Assembly (NCBI RefSeq): GCF_001546855.1
Contig: NZ_KQ958153.1
Coordinates: forward strand, 1 to 64,000
Direction: 5' to 3'
DNA length: 64,000 nt
DNA from: Megasphaera sp. MJR8396C
Lineage (GTDB): Bacteria; Bacillota; Negativicutes; Veillonellales; Megasphaeraceae
Shown: one piece after another, positions 34,762-42,755 of the stretch
Layout of the letters: each line of letters starts with the position of its first letter
Numbering within the stretch: the first letter of the stretch is position 1
Position numbers and translations under genes: made by a program
Notes under the pieces: generated by a model
What the model was told of the DNA's origin: nothing
What the model saw: the letters and a program-made list of their open reading frames with translations, nothing else
Databases searched by the model: none

Positions 34762-35722
34762 ATGCCTAGGAAACCGTAAAATGAACAACAAGTCTATCTG
34801 AAACAATTGGAAGAAGCAAATTATTGTCTAAGAGTGGAGCCTGTTTGTTTAAAAGTATTGAGGTGACTGCGATTAAAGTATGAAGCAGCACGAATGTGAA
34901 AGCAAGTCTGACTCACATTCGCCAAGAATCATATTAACTAGAAGATATCCTTTCCTTTCTTAAACTGCCGAAATATACACATTTTGGACAATGCGACTGG
35001 TTCCCCTTTGAACTTTCATGAGCTCGAGACCAAAATCAAGGATATCCGAAAAAATCATGAAAATTACGGTTATCGTCGAATGTATGGAACGTCGCGTGAA
35101 AAAAAGTTTTCATATAAACTGAGAACGGGTTCAAAATTCAATTTGGGCACTTCAAGACACATACTTTGCGTACAGACGCTAGACATATCATTTTTACAAG
35201 GAAAAATCTGCAAGGTGTCTCCAAATTGCTTAAACACAGGACTGACATCTTGCAACTCGTCTCAGAAAGTTATAGCCCTAAGTATTACTAATTTGATTAG
35301 CAAGGACGTGCAGGTATGAAAAAGCGCTATTTTGACTTACTTTTAAATCTATACACAAAGAGGGTGGTTATGAAATTACTAAACAGTCTTGTGCAGAAAG
35401 GGGGGGGGAACTGCGTTGAATAAAGCAAGCTAAACTAAGTAGGGGCCTTTTGTATTCCGCTCGGCCTAAGTCGAGTACTACCAGATAGAATGTCATATCT
35501 AACGATTAAAAAAATATCTTTTTTGAGAACATATATCTAAAACAAAAGACTTGGACTACCAAACTATGGGAAGTAGAAAATCTAATATGGGTTTATAGAT
35601 TGCAACGGAATTGAAGACTTGGAGCAATGTCATAAAGTAGTTGATCAAAGACTATAATGATAGAAAACGCAAGGAAAAAAATCGGCTGGTATAGCTCATA
35701 GAATTTTGCCTTTGCCATGATA
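34762..35722 (+). mobile_element. Decayed IS3-family (IS150-like) insertion sequence
   Basis: Fragments of an IS3 transposase survive in several frames with stops. From 34762 one frame reads an OrfA-like coiled tail ('YLKQLEEANYCLRVEP'), interrupted by two stops. Residues at 35026-35090 give the OrfB hallmark 'IKDIRKNHENYGYRRM'. Near 35641 'LIKDYNDRKRKEKNRLV', a stop, then 'LIEF' matches the C-terminal end of OrfB. The DDE residues are not recoverable and terminal inverted repeats were not found. The element is long dead. Confidence 0.65.
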
Positions 35723-35911
35723 TTGCAGCGAAAAAAACAATGCAGCATTTGGCTACGGTGGGGGAAACTTAAATTTCTAGAGTTACTTCAAGGTAGAAAA
35801 TTTATTTCTCTTAGAAATGACTAAAAAAATAAATTTAATAAAATACTTGACAAATTTAATTATAAATGTAAAAATAATATTATAAAATAGACCGGGAGGA
35901 TATAAGTTATT
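35723..35911 (+). promoter_or_regulatory. AT-rich upstream region of the 256-residue gene
   Basis: TTGACA at 35847-35852 with A/T-rich sequence 16-17 nt later (TAAAAA), and CGGGAGGAT before the GTG start. Upstream of 35847 nothing was recognised. Confidence 0.35.
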
Positions 35912-36682
35912 GTGATCATCGACAAACATATGAATCAAACATTAAGTGGTATTGTAAGAGCGGTGGAAAAAGGCGTGGGTGAAGATTGTCGACACTACGA
36001 TGAAGAAAGTAATACAGTAACGAAAAATGCCTCTCCTCGTGTGAGAGTGGATAATATAAATACTAATTTGGTGAATCTGTTTGCAACAAGTGAAGCTGTT
36101 GAAACAATGATATTCAAACGTGCGTGTTGGCAAGGCGTTCTAGTTATTGACTTTGTTAATAAAATAATTTTTCTGATTTGCACAAAGAGTGCTTTAGATA
36201 GTGTCAGAAAAAAGAAGGATAGAAGCAATCCCCATTATATACAGACTTTAGTGAATAACCTAAATTCAGATGCAATATCAACTTATGAACAAGGGTCTTT
36301 ATTTGATTTTGGATTAGAAGATCCTTATGCGTTTAGAAAAAATACTTATGAAGAAGATTTTATCAAAATTTTGAAAAGAAATCCGACTTTTTTTCAGGGG
36401 TATCGTTGTTGGCTTGCTGTTTACAAATCAGCAAATTATATGATTACGAATATCGATGCGATGCTATTAGATAAGAATGGGCATACTCTTGAGTGTCTAT
36501 CCTTGCTTGAGTATTTAAAGCCAGATTTTAGTGAATTGACATTGGAATCTAAAGATAAACCCGTAAAGGATGGGCATGACTTAGTCTCCATTAAACCTGG
36601 AGTAATAGGTGAGTTATCTAGCGAGCCGGATAAAAAGGTTGAAATTTATCCTAGGGAAATGGAGGAAGACAGGAAAGCATAA
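35912..36682 (+). CDS. Unrecognised protein paired with the HTH-ImmA gene, GTG start
   Basis: 256 residues from the GTG at 35912 (GGGAGGA upstream, 13-nt spacing); an ATG at 35930 is an alternative. I do not recognise the family. The middle (about 60-100) looks like alternating beta strands ('FKRACWQGVLVIDFVNKIIF'), followed by 'EQGSLFDFGLEDPYAFRKNT' and a hydrophilic tail. AT-rich island composition. The HTH-ImmA gene follows after 28 bases, so the two form a module. Such pairs occur on mobile elements as regulators of stress-triggered genes or as toxin-antitoxin-like units; which applies here is unknown. Confidence 0.7.
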   Translation: MIIDKHMNQTLSGIVRAVEKGVGEDCRHYDEESNTVTKNASPRVRVDNINTNLVNLFATSEAVETMIFKRACWQGVLVIDFVNKIIFLICTKSALDSVRKKKDRSNPHYIQTLVNNLNSDAISTYEQGSLFDFGLEDPYAFRKNTYEEDFIKILKRNPTFFQGYRCWLAVYKSANYMITNIDAMLLDKNGHTLECLSLLEYLKPDFSELTLESKDKPVKDGHDLVSIKPGVIGELSSEPDKKVEIYPREMEEDRKA

Positions 36683-36710
36683 CATTAACATAAAAGGGTG
36701 TGCTTTTTAT

Positions 36711-37922
36711 ATGAAAATGAAACAAGAAAAATTTAATGGCGTACGGCTTAAAGAGGCTATGCAATTAAGAGAAAAGAAAATGACTGAATTGGCAAGGGAA
36801 ACCGGGATCAGCAAGCAGTCACTGTCGTTATATGCAAATGAGGCTAATACTCCGCCCGCAGAGAATGTTTTTAAAATTGCAAAGGCTTTATCGTTTCCTT
36901 ATCAATTTTTTATGACTGAGCCTTCTCAAGTTATTAGGACTGGAAAAACTTATTTTAGATCACAAGCTTCTACTACGAAGAGAGCTAGGGTTGCAGCCTC
37001 ACAAAAGACAAAATATGTAGCTTCCTTATATGAAATATTACTCAGTAAAATCGATTTCCCTCAGTTAAATCTGCCAGATACAAGGATGTATGATTTTGAA
37101 GAAAATTTTCAAGATGTAGATTCTGATGAAGCTGTATCTAAGATAGAACGTTTAGCAGAATACGTAAGAGATTATTGGGGATTGGGTAATGGACCTATTG
37201 ATAATCTTCAGTATTTGCTAGAGTCTAATGGTATTGTTGTTACCGGCTTTAAAAATGAAGATTCATCAATTGATGCCTATAGTCAACAAATTAATGTTAA
37301 TGGTGAAGATGTATATGTAGTTGTTTTAGCAATTGGAAAGAAGCCACTTGAAAGATTGAGGTTTGATATGGCTCATGAGCTTGGACATCTTTTGATGCAT
37401 AGATGGTCAATTGAAGATACAGAAGGTGAAGTCTCTAAGGATGAATTTAATGCGCGGGAAAAACAGGCAAATATTTTTGCTAGCGCATTTTTGCTGCCGA
37501 GAAAATCGTTTGGAATGGCTGTTTCTGCTTATCCTACTGCAATAGATTATTATAGAGAATTGAAGAAAAAGTGGAAAGTGTCAATGCAGGCTATGATGTA
37601 TCGATCGCGCCAAATGGGGATTATAACAGCGAATCAATTCCAGTATATGATGAGGCAAATTTCAAAAAAAGGATGGCGACTAAAAGAACCAGGGGATGTT
37701 CCTGGACAACTTAGGGATAACTTATTCCAAGGAGCTATTGATTTATTAATAGACGGTGGTTATATGAGCAAAGAAGCGATATTGGATGAATTTGCAAATG
37801 AAGGGATAATTTTTAGGATTGAGGATCTGGAAAGATTTATGTGCCTACGAAAAGGGACTCTGGTTTCAGAAAAAAAACAATTCAAATTTCCGATACTTCA
37901 TGTTAAAAATGAATTCGAATAA
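36711..37922 (+). CDS. XRE helix-turn-helix fused to an ImmA/IrrE-type metallopeptidase
   Basis: 403 residues from the ATG at 36711 (AAGGGTG upstream); an in-frame start at 36609 would overlap the previous gene. The helix-turn-helix is 'KMTELARETGISKQSLSLYA' (about 24-45). The zinc peptidase motif is HExxH in 'FDMAHELGHLLMHRW' (about 221-235) with 'EKQANIFASAFLLPRKSF' downstream, where the third metal ligand (Glu) is expected. Proteins of this design cleave a repressor to release genes under stress, as ImmA does in ICEBs1. A natural partner is the upstream gene. AT-rich. Confidence 0.88.
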   Translation: MKMKQEKFNGVRLKEAMQLREKKMTELARETGISKQSLSLYANEANTPPAENVFKIAKALSFPYQFFMTEPSQVIRTGKTYFRSQASTTKRARVAASQKTKYVASLYEILLSKIDFPQLNLPDTRMYDFEENFQDVDSDEAVSKIERLAEYVRDYWGLGNGPIDNLQYLLESNGIVVTGFKNEDSSIDAYSQQINVNGEDVYVVVLAIGKKPLERLRFDMAHELGHLLMHRWSIEDTEGEVSKDEFNAREKQANIFASAFLLPRKSFGMAVSAYPTAIDYYRELKKKWKVSMQAMMYRSRQMGIITANQFQYMMRQISKKGWRLKEPGDVPGQLRDNLFQGAIDLLIDGGYMSKEAILDEFANEGIIFRIEDLERFMCLRKGTLVSEKKQFKFPILHVKNEFE

Positions 37923-38044
37923 TCATGATTATATGCATGATATTTAATGATGTTTTGTTAGGACATCATTGGATGTGAAATTGAGGGCCCTTATTTTCGT
38001 AATGTAAATTGAAAAGAACTTGAAAATAAAAGTCTATATATTGG

Positions 38045-38096
38045 AGCTAACTTTGATATCCATAATTTATGGTATTTAAAGTTAGCTCTTTTTATT
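38045..38096 (+). terminator. Terminator of the HTH-ImmA module
   Basis: AGCTAACTTT (38045-38054) pairs with AAAGTTAGCT (38078-38087), the stem continuing through CCATAA/TTATGG in the loop, followed by CTTTTTATTTT. Confidence 0.75.
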
Positions 38097-38361
38097 TTCT
38101 CCTTGATTTTTGAGTAAGTCTTGATTTTATTGAATCTGGAGATAGACTGGTATCAGAGCGCGGGCGATGATATACTCTGGGTTTGCTTGAAATTGATGTT
38201 AATAATTAGACTAGTGCTAACACTTTTTCATATTGGTATGGAGGCTTGGTCGACTATGTCACTTTACTACATGTCGTTTCCTGAGGTCATTACCTTGGGG
38301 AACGGCTCTTTTCTGTATCGGTAGTGATTTCTGGGTAAATCTGTATATTTGACTTTTCTAT

Positions 38362-38406
38362 TGTCTTGACAGTAGTATTGTCAAAATTTGGTCAATAGCG
38401 TATAAT
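38362..38406 (+). promoter_or_regulatory. nadABC promoter with overlapping TGTC/GACA operator
   Basis: TTGTCA (38378-38383), a 17-nt spacer and TATAAT (38401-38406). TGTCTTGACA just upstream is a small inverted repeat, and TGTCAA recurs on the -35 box, so a repressor could cover the promoter. A NiaR-like NAD repressor is my guess from the downstream genes; the motif match rests on memory. Confidence 0.55.
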
Positions 38407-38450
38407 TAGGGTAAATAAAAAGGGTCGCCGGCCTTATACTCGGCGGGGTG

Positions 38451-38484
38451 AACGGGACTTGTCCGACGGGCGGTCCCGTTTCTC
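38451..38484 (+). promoter_or_regulatory. Hairpin in the nadA leader
   Basis: AACGGGAC (38451-38458) and GTCCCGTT (38473-38480) form an 8-bp stem followed by TCTCTG, 18 bases before the nadA start. It could be an attenuator or merely leader structure. Confidence 0.4.
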
Positions 38485-38501
38485 TGAAAGGATGAAAACC
38501 T

Positions 38502-39407
38502 GTGTATATTGAAGATGAGATCGCTGCCTTAAAAAAGGAGAAAGAGGCCATTATCCTCGCTCATTATTATGTGCCCGATGAGGTCCAGGCCTATGCTGAC
38601 TTCGTCGGCGATTCTTTTGGTCTGGCCAAGAAGGCTGTCGAAACGGATGCCAAAATCATCGTCTTTGCTGGCGTCGATTTTATGGGTGAGAGCGCCAAGA
38701 TGCTCAATCCTCAAAAGAAGGTCCTCATGCCCGATGCGACGGCGACCTGTCCTATGGCCCACATGGCCGACACGGCGACGATCGAAAAGGCCCGCACCCA
38801 GTACGACGATTTGGCCGTCGTCTGTTACGTCAATTCGACGGCAGCGGTCAAGGCGGCGTCCGACGTCTGCGTCACGTCGTCCAATGCCGTCAAGATCGTG
38901 AAGAAGCTGCCCCAGAAGAACATCTTCTTTACGCCCGATAAGAACTTGGGCCATTACGTTTCGACTCAGGTGCCGGATAAGCATTTTATCGTCAATCAGG
39001 GCTTCTGTCCCCGTCACGATACGGTCGACCCGGATTACGTCGAGACCGTTCAGGCGGCTCATCCCAAGGCCTTGTTCCTGGCCCATCCCGAATGCCGCAA
39101 GGAAGTCCTGGCCCTGGCCGATTACGTCGGCAGCACGTCGGGCATCATCGACTATGCCGGAGCGTCGGATGCCAAAGAGTTCATCATCGGCACCGAAGGC
39201 GGCGTCTTTTATGAGCTGGAAACGCGCAATCCCGACAAGGTCTTTTATCCGGCCATGGAAGATGCGTACTGCATCAATATGAAGAAAGTCACCTTGGAAA
39301 AGGTCCGCGACTGCCTGCGCGATGAGACCAACGAAGTCTTTGTCGACGATCACGTGGCAGGGAAAGCCGTCCGGGCTTTGGAACGGATGCTGGAGTTAGC
39401 CAAATAG
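38502..39407 (+). CDS. nadA: Quinolinate synthase A, GTG start
   Basis: 301 residues with AAAGGAT before the GTG. The motifs are those of NadA: 'ILAHYYVPDEVQAYADFVGD', cysteines in 'DATATCPMAH', 'VNQGFCPRHD', 'HPECRKEV', and 'IGTEGGVFYELE'. It condenses iminoaspartate with dihydroxyacetone phosphate on a 4Fe-4S cluster to make quinolinate. First gene of nadA-nadB-nadC, 15 bases from nadB. Confidence 0.96.
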   Translation: MYIEDEIAALKKEKEAIILAHYYVPDEVQAYADFVGDSFGLAKKAVETDAKIIVFAGVDFMGESAKMLNPQKKVLMPDATATCPMAHMADTATIEKARTQYDDLAVVCYVNSTAAVKAASDVCVTSSNAVKIVKKLPQKNIFFTPDKNLGHYVSTQVPDKHFIVNQGFCPRHDTVDPDYVETVQAAHPKALFLAHPECRKEVLALADYVGSTSGIIDYAGASDAKEFIIGTEGGVFYELETRNPDKVFYPAMEDAYCINMKKVTLEKVRDCLRDETNEVFVDDHVAGKAVRALERMLELAK

Positions 39408-39422
39408 AAGAAGGTAGATGTC

Positions 39423-40748
39423 ATGGAAACAGAAAAAACAGATGTTGTCATCGTCGGTACCGGTGCCAGCGGCCTCTTTGCCGCCCTCCACGTGCCGCGC
39501 GATAAAAAGGTCCTCATGATTACCAAAGATGACGTGGAAAACAGCGATTCTTTCCTGGCTCAAGGGGGAATCTGCGTCCTTCACGATGAAACTGATTACG
39601 ACAGCTTCATGGAAGATACCCTGAAGGCCGGCCATTACGAAAACCGCCGCGAATCGGTGGATATCATGATTCGCTCGTCGCGCCGGGTCATCGATGAACT
39701 CGTCGGCTACGGTGTCGACTTTGCCCGAAAGGCCGACGGCTCTTTCGACTATACCCGCGAAGGCTGTCACTCCCGGCCGCGGATCCTCTTTCATAAGGAC
39801 ATTACGGGCAAGGAAATCACCAGCCGCCTCTTGGCTGCCGTTCGGGAGCTTCCCAATGTGACCATCCGCGACTACACGACCATGGTCGACATCATTACCG
39901 ACGGCAATACTTGTCTCGGCATCCTGGCCCGCGAAAAGGACGGGGCCTACCGTGCCATTGAAGCCGGCAATACGATATTGGCCAGCGGCGGCATCGGCGG
40001 CCTCTACGACCACTCGACGAATTTCCCGCACCTGACCGGCGACGCTTTGGCCATTGCCATGCGCCACGGCATTGCCTTAGAGAATATCGACTACGTCCAG
40101 ATCCATCCGACATCCCTTTATTCGAACCGTCCGGGGCGGAGTTTCCTCATTTCCGAATCGGTCCGCGGCGAAGGGGCGAAACTGCGGGGGAAAGACGGCC
40201 AGCGCTTTGCCAATGAAGTTCTGCCCCGCGATCTGATGACGGCTGCTATTCGTAAGCAGATGGAAAAGGATAATCGACCCTTCGTCTGGCTGGACATGAC
40301 CGGTCTTGGAAAAGACGTCATCGAAGGCCATTTCCCCAATATTTATGAACGCTGCCTCGAAGACGGCATCGATGCCACCGTCGACTGGGTCCCGGTCACG
40401 CCGGCTCAGCACTATTTCATGGGCGGCATCCACGTCGATAGCCACAGTAAGACGACGATGGACCATCTCTACGCCGTCGGCGAAACGAGCTGCAACGGCG
40501 TTCACGGCCGTAACCGCCTGGCCAGCAATTCCCTCTTGGAAAGCCTGGTCTTCGGCAAGCGGGCAGCCCTCGATTTGGCTGAAAAGGGTGAGGCCTGCGG
40601 CGATTTCAGCCTGGCCTGTGCTCAAGCTTCGGACTACGTCAGCCGTCACGAAGGAGGCCTTGACGAAGTGTATCGAAAGAGTATCTTAGGGGAAATGGAA
40701 AGGGAGAAAAAGAGTCATGAACAACGTAACCATGAAATTGCAGGCTGA
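39423..40748 (+). CDS. nadB: L-aspartate oxidase, short form
   Basis: 441 residues of the FAD-dependent succinate dehydrogenase/fumarate reductase family: 'DVVIVGTGASGLFAALHV' (FAD), 'SFLAQGGICV', 'RPRILFHKDITGKEI' and 'VDYVQIHPTSLY', 'RNRLASNSLLESLVFGKRAA'. It is about 90 residues shorter than E. coli NadB because the C-terminal helical domain is reduced. It makes iminoaspartate for NadA. The end overlaps the start of nadC by 32 bases. Confidence 0.94.
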   Translation: METEKTDVVIVGTGASGLFAALHVPRDKKVLMITKDDVENSDSFLAQGGICVLHDETDYDSFMEDTLKAGHYENRRESVDIMIRSSRRVIDELVGYGVDFARKADGSFDYTREGCHSRPRILFHKDITGKEITSRLLAAVRELPNVTIRDYTTMVDIITDGNTCLGILAREKDGAYRAIEAGNTILASGGIGGLYDHSTNFPHLTGDALAIAMRHGIALENIDYVQIHPTSLYSNRPGRSFLISESVRGEGAKLRGKDGQRFANEVLPRDLMTAAIRKQMEKDNRPFVWLDMTGLGKDVIEGHFPNIYERCLEDGIDATVDWVPVTPAQHYFMGGIHVDSHSKTTMDHLYAVGETSCNGVHGRNRLASNSLLESLVFGKRAALDLAEKGEACGDFSLACAQASDYVSRHEGGLDEVYRKSILGEMEREKKSHEQRNHEIAG

Positions 40749-41568
40749 TCCTCTGATTTTACAGGCCCTGCAGGAAGATATTACCAGTGAAGACGTGACG
40801 ACCAACGCCATTTTGTCCGAAGATGGTAGGGGACAGGCCGAACTCTTGGCCAAGGACGACGGCGTCATTGCCGGCCTTGCCGTCTTCGCCCGGGCCTTTA
40901 CCCTCTTGGATGAGGGCGTCGAGGTCCGCTTTACCGTCAAGGACGGCGATACCGTTCATAAAGGGCAGAAACTGGCCGTCGTGACCGGCAGCATGCGCTC
41001 TATCTTATCGGCTGAACGGGTCGGCCTCAATTACTTGCAGCGCATGAGCGGCATTGCCACCTATACCCGGCAGATCGTGGAACTCTTACGGGGCAGCCGC
41101 ATGAAATTGGTCGACACGCGCAAGACGACGCCAAATATGCGCGTCTTTGAAAAGTATGCCGTCACCGTCGGCGGTGGGGGCAACCACCGTTACAACTTGT
41201 CTGACGGCATCCTCTTGAAGGACAATCACATCGGTGCTGCCGGCGGCGTCGGGAAAGCCATTGCCATGGCCAAAGCCTATGCGCCCTTCGTCCGCAAGAT
41301 CGAAGTCGAAACGGAAACTTTGGACATGGTCCGGGAAGCTGTCGAAGCCGGTGCCGACATCATCATGCTGGACAACATGAGCCACGATATGATGAAGGAA
41401 GCCGTAGCCCTCATCGACGGCCGGGCCGAAACGGAATGCTCAGGCAACGTCACTAAGGAAAATATTGCGTCCCTGGCCGATATCGGCGTCGATTATATTT
41501 CCAGTGGAGCCCTGACTCATTCGGCGCCAATCCTCGATTTATCCTTGAAAAATCTGCATCCCTTGTAA
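40717..41568 (+). CDS. nadC: Quinolinate phosphoribosyltransferase
   Basis: 283 residues, typical length. 'VGLNYLQRMSGIATYTRQIV', 'KLVDTRKTTPNMRVFEKYAV', 'HRYNLSDGILLKDNHI' and 'EAGADIIMLDNMSHDMMKE' are the conserved PRPP and quinolinate-binding blocks. It converts quinolinate and PRPP to nicotinate mononucleotide. Last gene of the operon; GGGAG precedes the ATG inside nadB. Confidence 0.96.
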   Translation: MNNVTMKLQADPLILQALQEDITSEDVTTNAILSEDGRGQAELLAKDDGVIAGLAVFARAFTLLDEGVEVRFTVKDGDTVHKGQKLAVVTGSMRSILSAERVGLNYLQRMSGIATYTRQIVELLRGSRMKLVDTRKTTPNMRVFEKYAVTVGGGGNHRYNLSDGILLKDNHIGAAGGVGKAIAMAKAYAPFVRKIEVETETLDMVREAVEAGADIIMLDNMSHDMMKEAVALIDGRAETECSGNVTKENIASLADIGVDYISSGALTHSAPILDLSLKNLHPL

Positions 41569-41626
41569 GTCATAAAGCCTTCTTTTTTGGGGCTGAAACG
41601 ATGAGAAAAAATAATAGAACACGTGT

Positions 41627-41655
41627 TTGACAAAAGGCCTCTTGATTTCTATACT
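41627..41655 (+). promoter_or_regulatory. mutY promoter
   Basis: TTGACA (41627-41632), 17-nt spacer, TATACT (41650-41655): a near-consensus promoter. Confidence 0.75.
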
Positions 41656-41693
41656 AGTAAATAACAGTGTAGAAAGAAAGAGGCTTATTATCT

Positions 41694-42752
41694 ATGAATA
41701 TAAAAGAAGAACATTGGAGTTCCTTACTGCTCGACTGGTTTGATTCCCATGGCAGGGAGCTGCCCTGGCGCGATGAATCGCCGCGCGATCCCTACAAGGT
41801 CTGGGTGTCGGAAATCATGCTGCAGCAGACCAAGGTTGAAACGGTCCGTCCTTATTACGACAGCTGGATGGAACGGTTCCCCAATATCAAGAGTCTGGCG
41901 GCAGCGTCACAAGACGACGTCCTCCGACAGTGGCAGGGCCTCGGTTACTACTCACGGGCCCGCAATCTTCATCAGGCTGTGCAGGAAGTGCAGGCAAAAT
42001 ATGGCGGCCGCGTACCGGATACGAAGAAGGAAGTACGGGCTTTAAAGGGCGTTGGTGACTATACTGCCGGCGCTATTTTAAGCTTAGCCTACGGGAAAAA
42101 GGAAGCCGCTGTCGACGGCAACGTCCTGCGGATTTTTGCCCGCCTTTACGATATTGAAGAAAACGTTTTGTCGACGGCAGTCAAGAAACAAGTGGCCGCG
42201 TTGGTCGAAGAACAGATGCCTGACGATCGTCCCGGGGCCTTTAATGAAGCCCTCATGGATTTGGGGGCGACGATTTGCATTCCCAAGCATCCCCGCTGTG
42301 AAGACTGCCCCTTAGGGGACATCTGCCTGGCCCGGGCTAACGGCAAGGAAAGTGAACTGCCCCTGCGCCAGGTCAAGAAAAAGGCACCGGTCGAAAAGAT
42401 TACCGTCGTCGTTCCCCGTCACGGGACGAAATGGCTCGTCCATCGCCGCCCGCCCAAGGGCCTTCTGGCCTCGATGTGGGAATTTCCCAACGCACCGGGA
42501 ACGGGGCAGGACGGAATTGACGCCGTCCGCCGCATGTTGGCCGACAAGGGCCTGCGCGTTTCCGTCGACGACAGTCCGGCCGGGTCGTTAAAGAGTATTT
42601 TTTCGCATAAAGTCTGGCAGCTCACGGTCTATGAAGGGGAGCTGACGGACGGAAAAATGGGAGAAGAGGAGGATTGGCAGTGGATTGACCGCAGTGACTA
42701 CGATGCCCTGCCTTGGGCCGGTCCGCACGGCAAGATCACAGCCATGGTGTAA
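41694..42752 (+). CDS. mutY: A/G-specific adenine DNA glycosylase
   Basis: 352 residues. Helix-hairpin-helix and catalytic regions 'EIMLQQTKVETVRPYY' (Glu catalytic), 'LKGVGDYTAGAILSLAYG' and 'AAVDGNVLRIFARL' (Asp), then the 4Fe-4S loop C-x6-C-x2-C-x5-C in 'CIPKHPRCEDCPLGDICLA', and a C-terminal MutT-like domain that recognises 8-oxoG ('KWLVHRRPPKGLLASMWEFP'). It removes adenine mispaired with 8-oxoguanine. It leads a run of repair genes. Confidence 0.96.
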   Translation: MNIKEEHWSSLLLDWFDSHGRELPWRDESPRDPYKVWVSEIMLQQTKVETVRPYYDSWMERFPNIKSLAAASQDDVLRQWQGLGYYSRARNLHQAVQEVQAKYGGRVPDTKKEVRALKGVGDYTAGAILSLAYGKKEAAVDGNVLRIFARLYDIEENVLSTAVKKQVAALVEEQMPDDRPGAFNEALMDLGATICIPKHPRCEDCPLGDICLARANGKESELPLRQVKKKAPVEKITVVVPRHGTKWLVHRRPPKGLLASMWEFPNAPGTGQDGIDAVRRMLADKGLRVSVDDSPAGSLKSIFSHKVWQLTVYEGELTDGKMGEEEDWQWIDRSDYDALPWAGPHGKITAMV

Positions 42753-42755
42753 ACG

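Larger units (their letters stand above)
37923..38501. other. Island-to-backbone junction and nadA leader region
   Basis: After the ImmA gene comes a terminator (38045-38095), then about 250 bases with no supported gene (a 67-codon TTG-started frame at 38121-38324 lacks a ribosome site). From about 38340 the sequence becomes the nadA promoter and leader, with the GC content rising at 38430. No tRNA, integrase or attachment repeat was seen at the junction. Confidence 0.5.

Noticed and set aside
35400-35408. Run of nine G, as in phase-variable genes
   Set aside because: It lies in the decayed insertion sequence, not in an intact gene.
38121-38324. 67-codon frame before nadA
   Set aside because: TTG start without ribosome site, ends in noncoding junction DNA, no motif.
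28580-38400. Prophage or integrative element
   Set aside because: No integrase, structural or conjugation genes and no flanking direct repeats or tRNA were found.
38430-38500. NAD-sensing riboswitch before nadA
   Set aside because: The short leader shows only one 8-bp stem and does not match the known NAD riboswitch layouts, which are also reported from other phyla.
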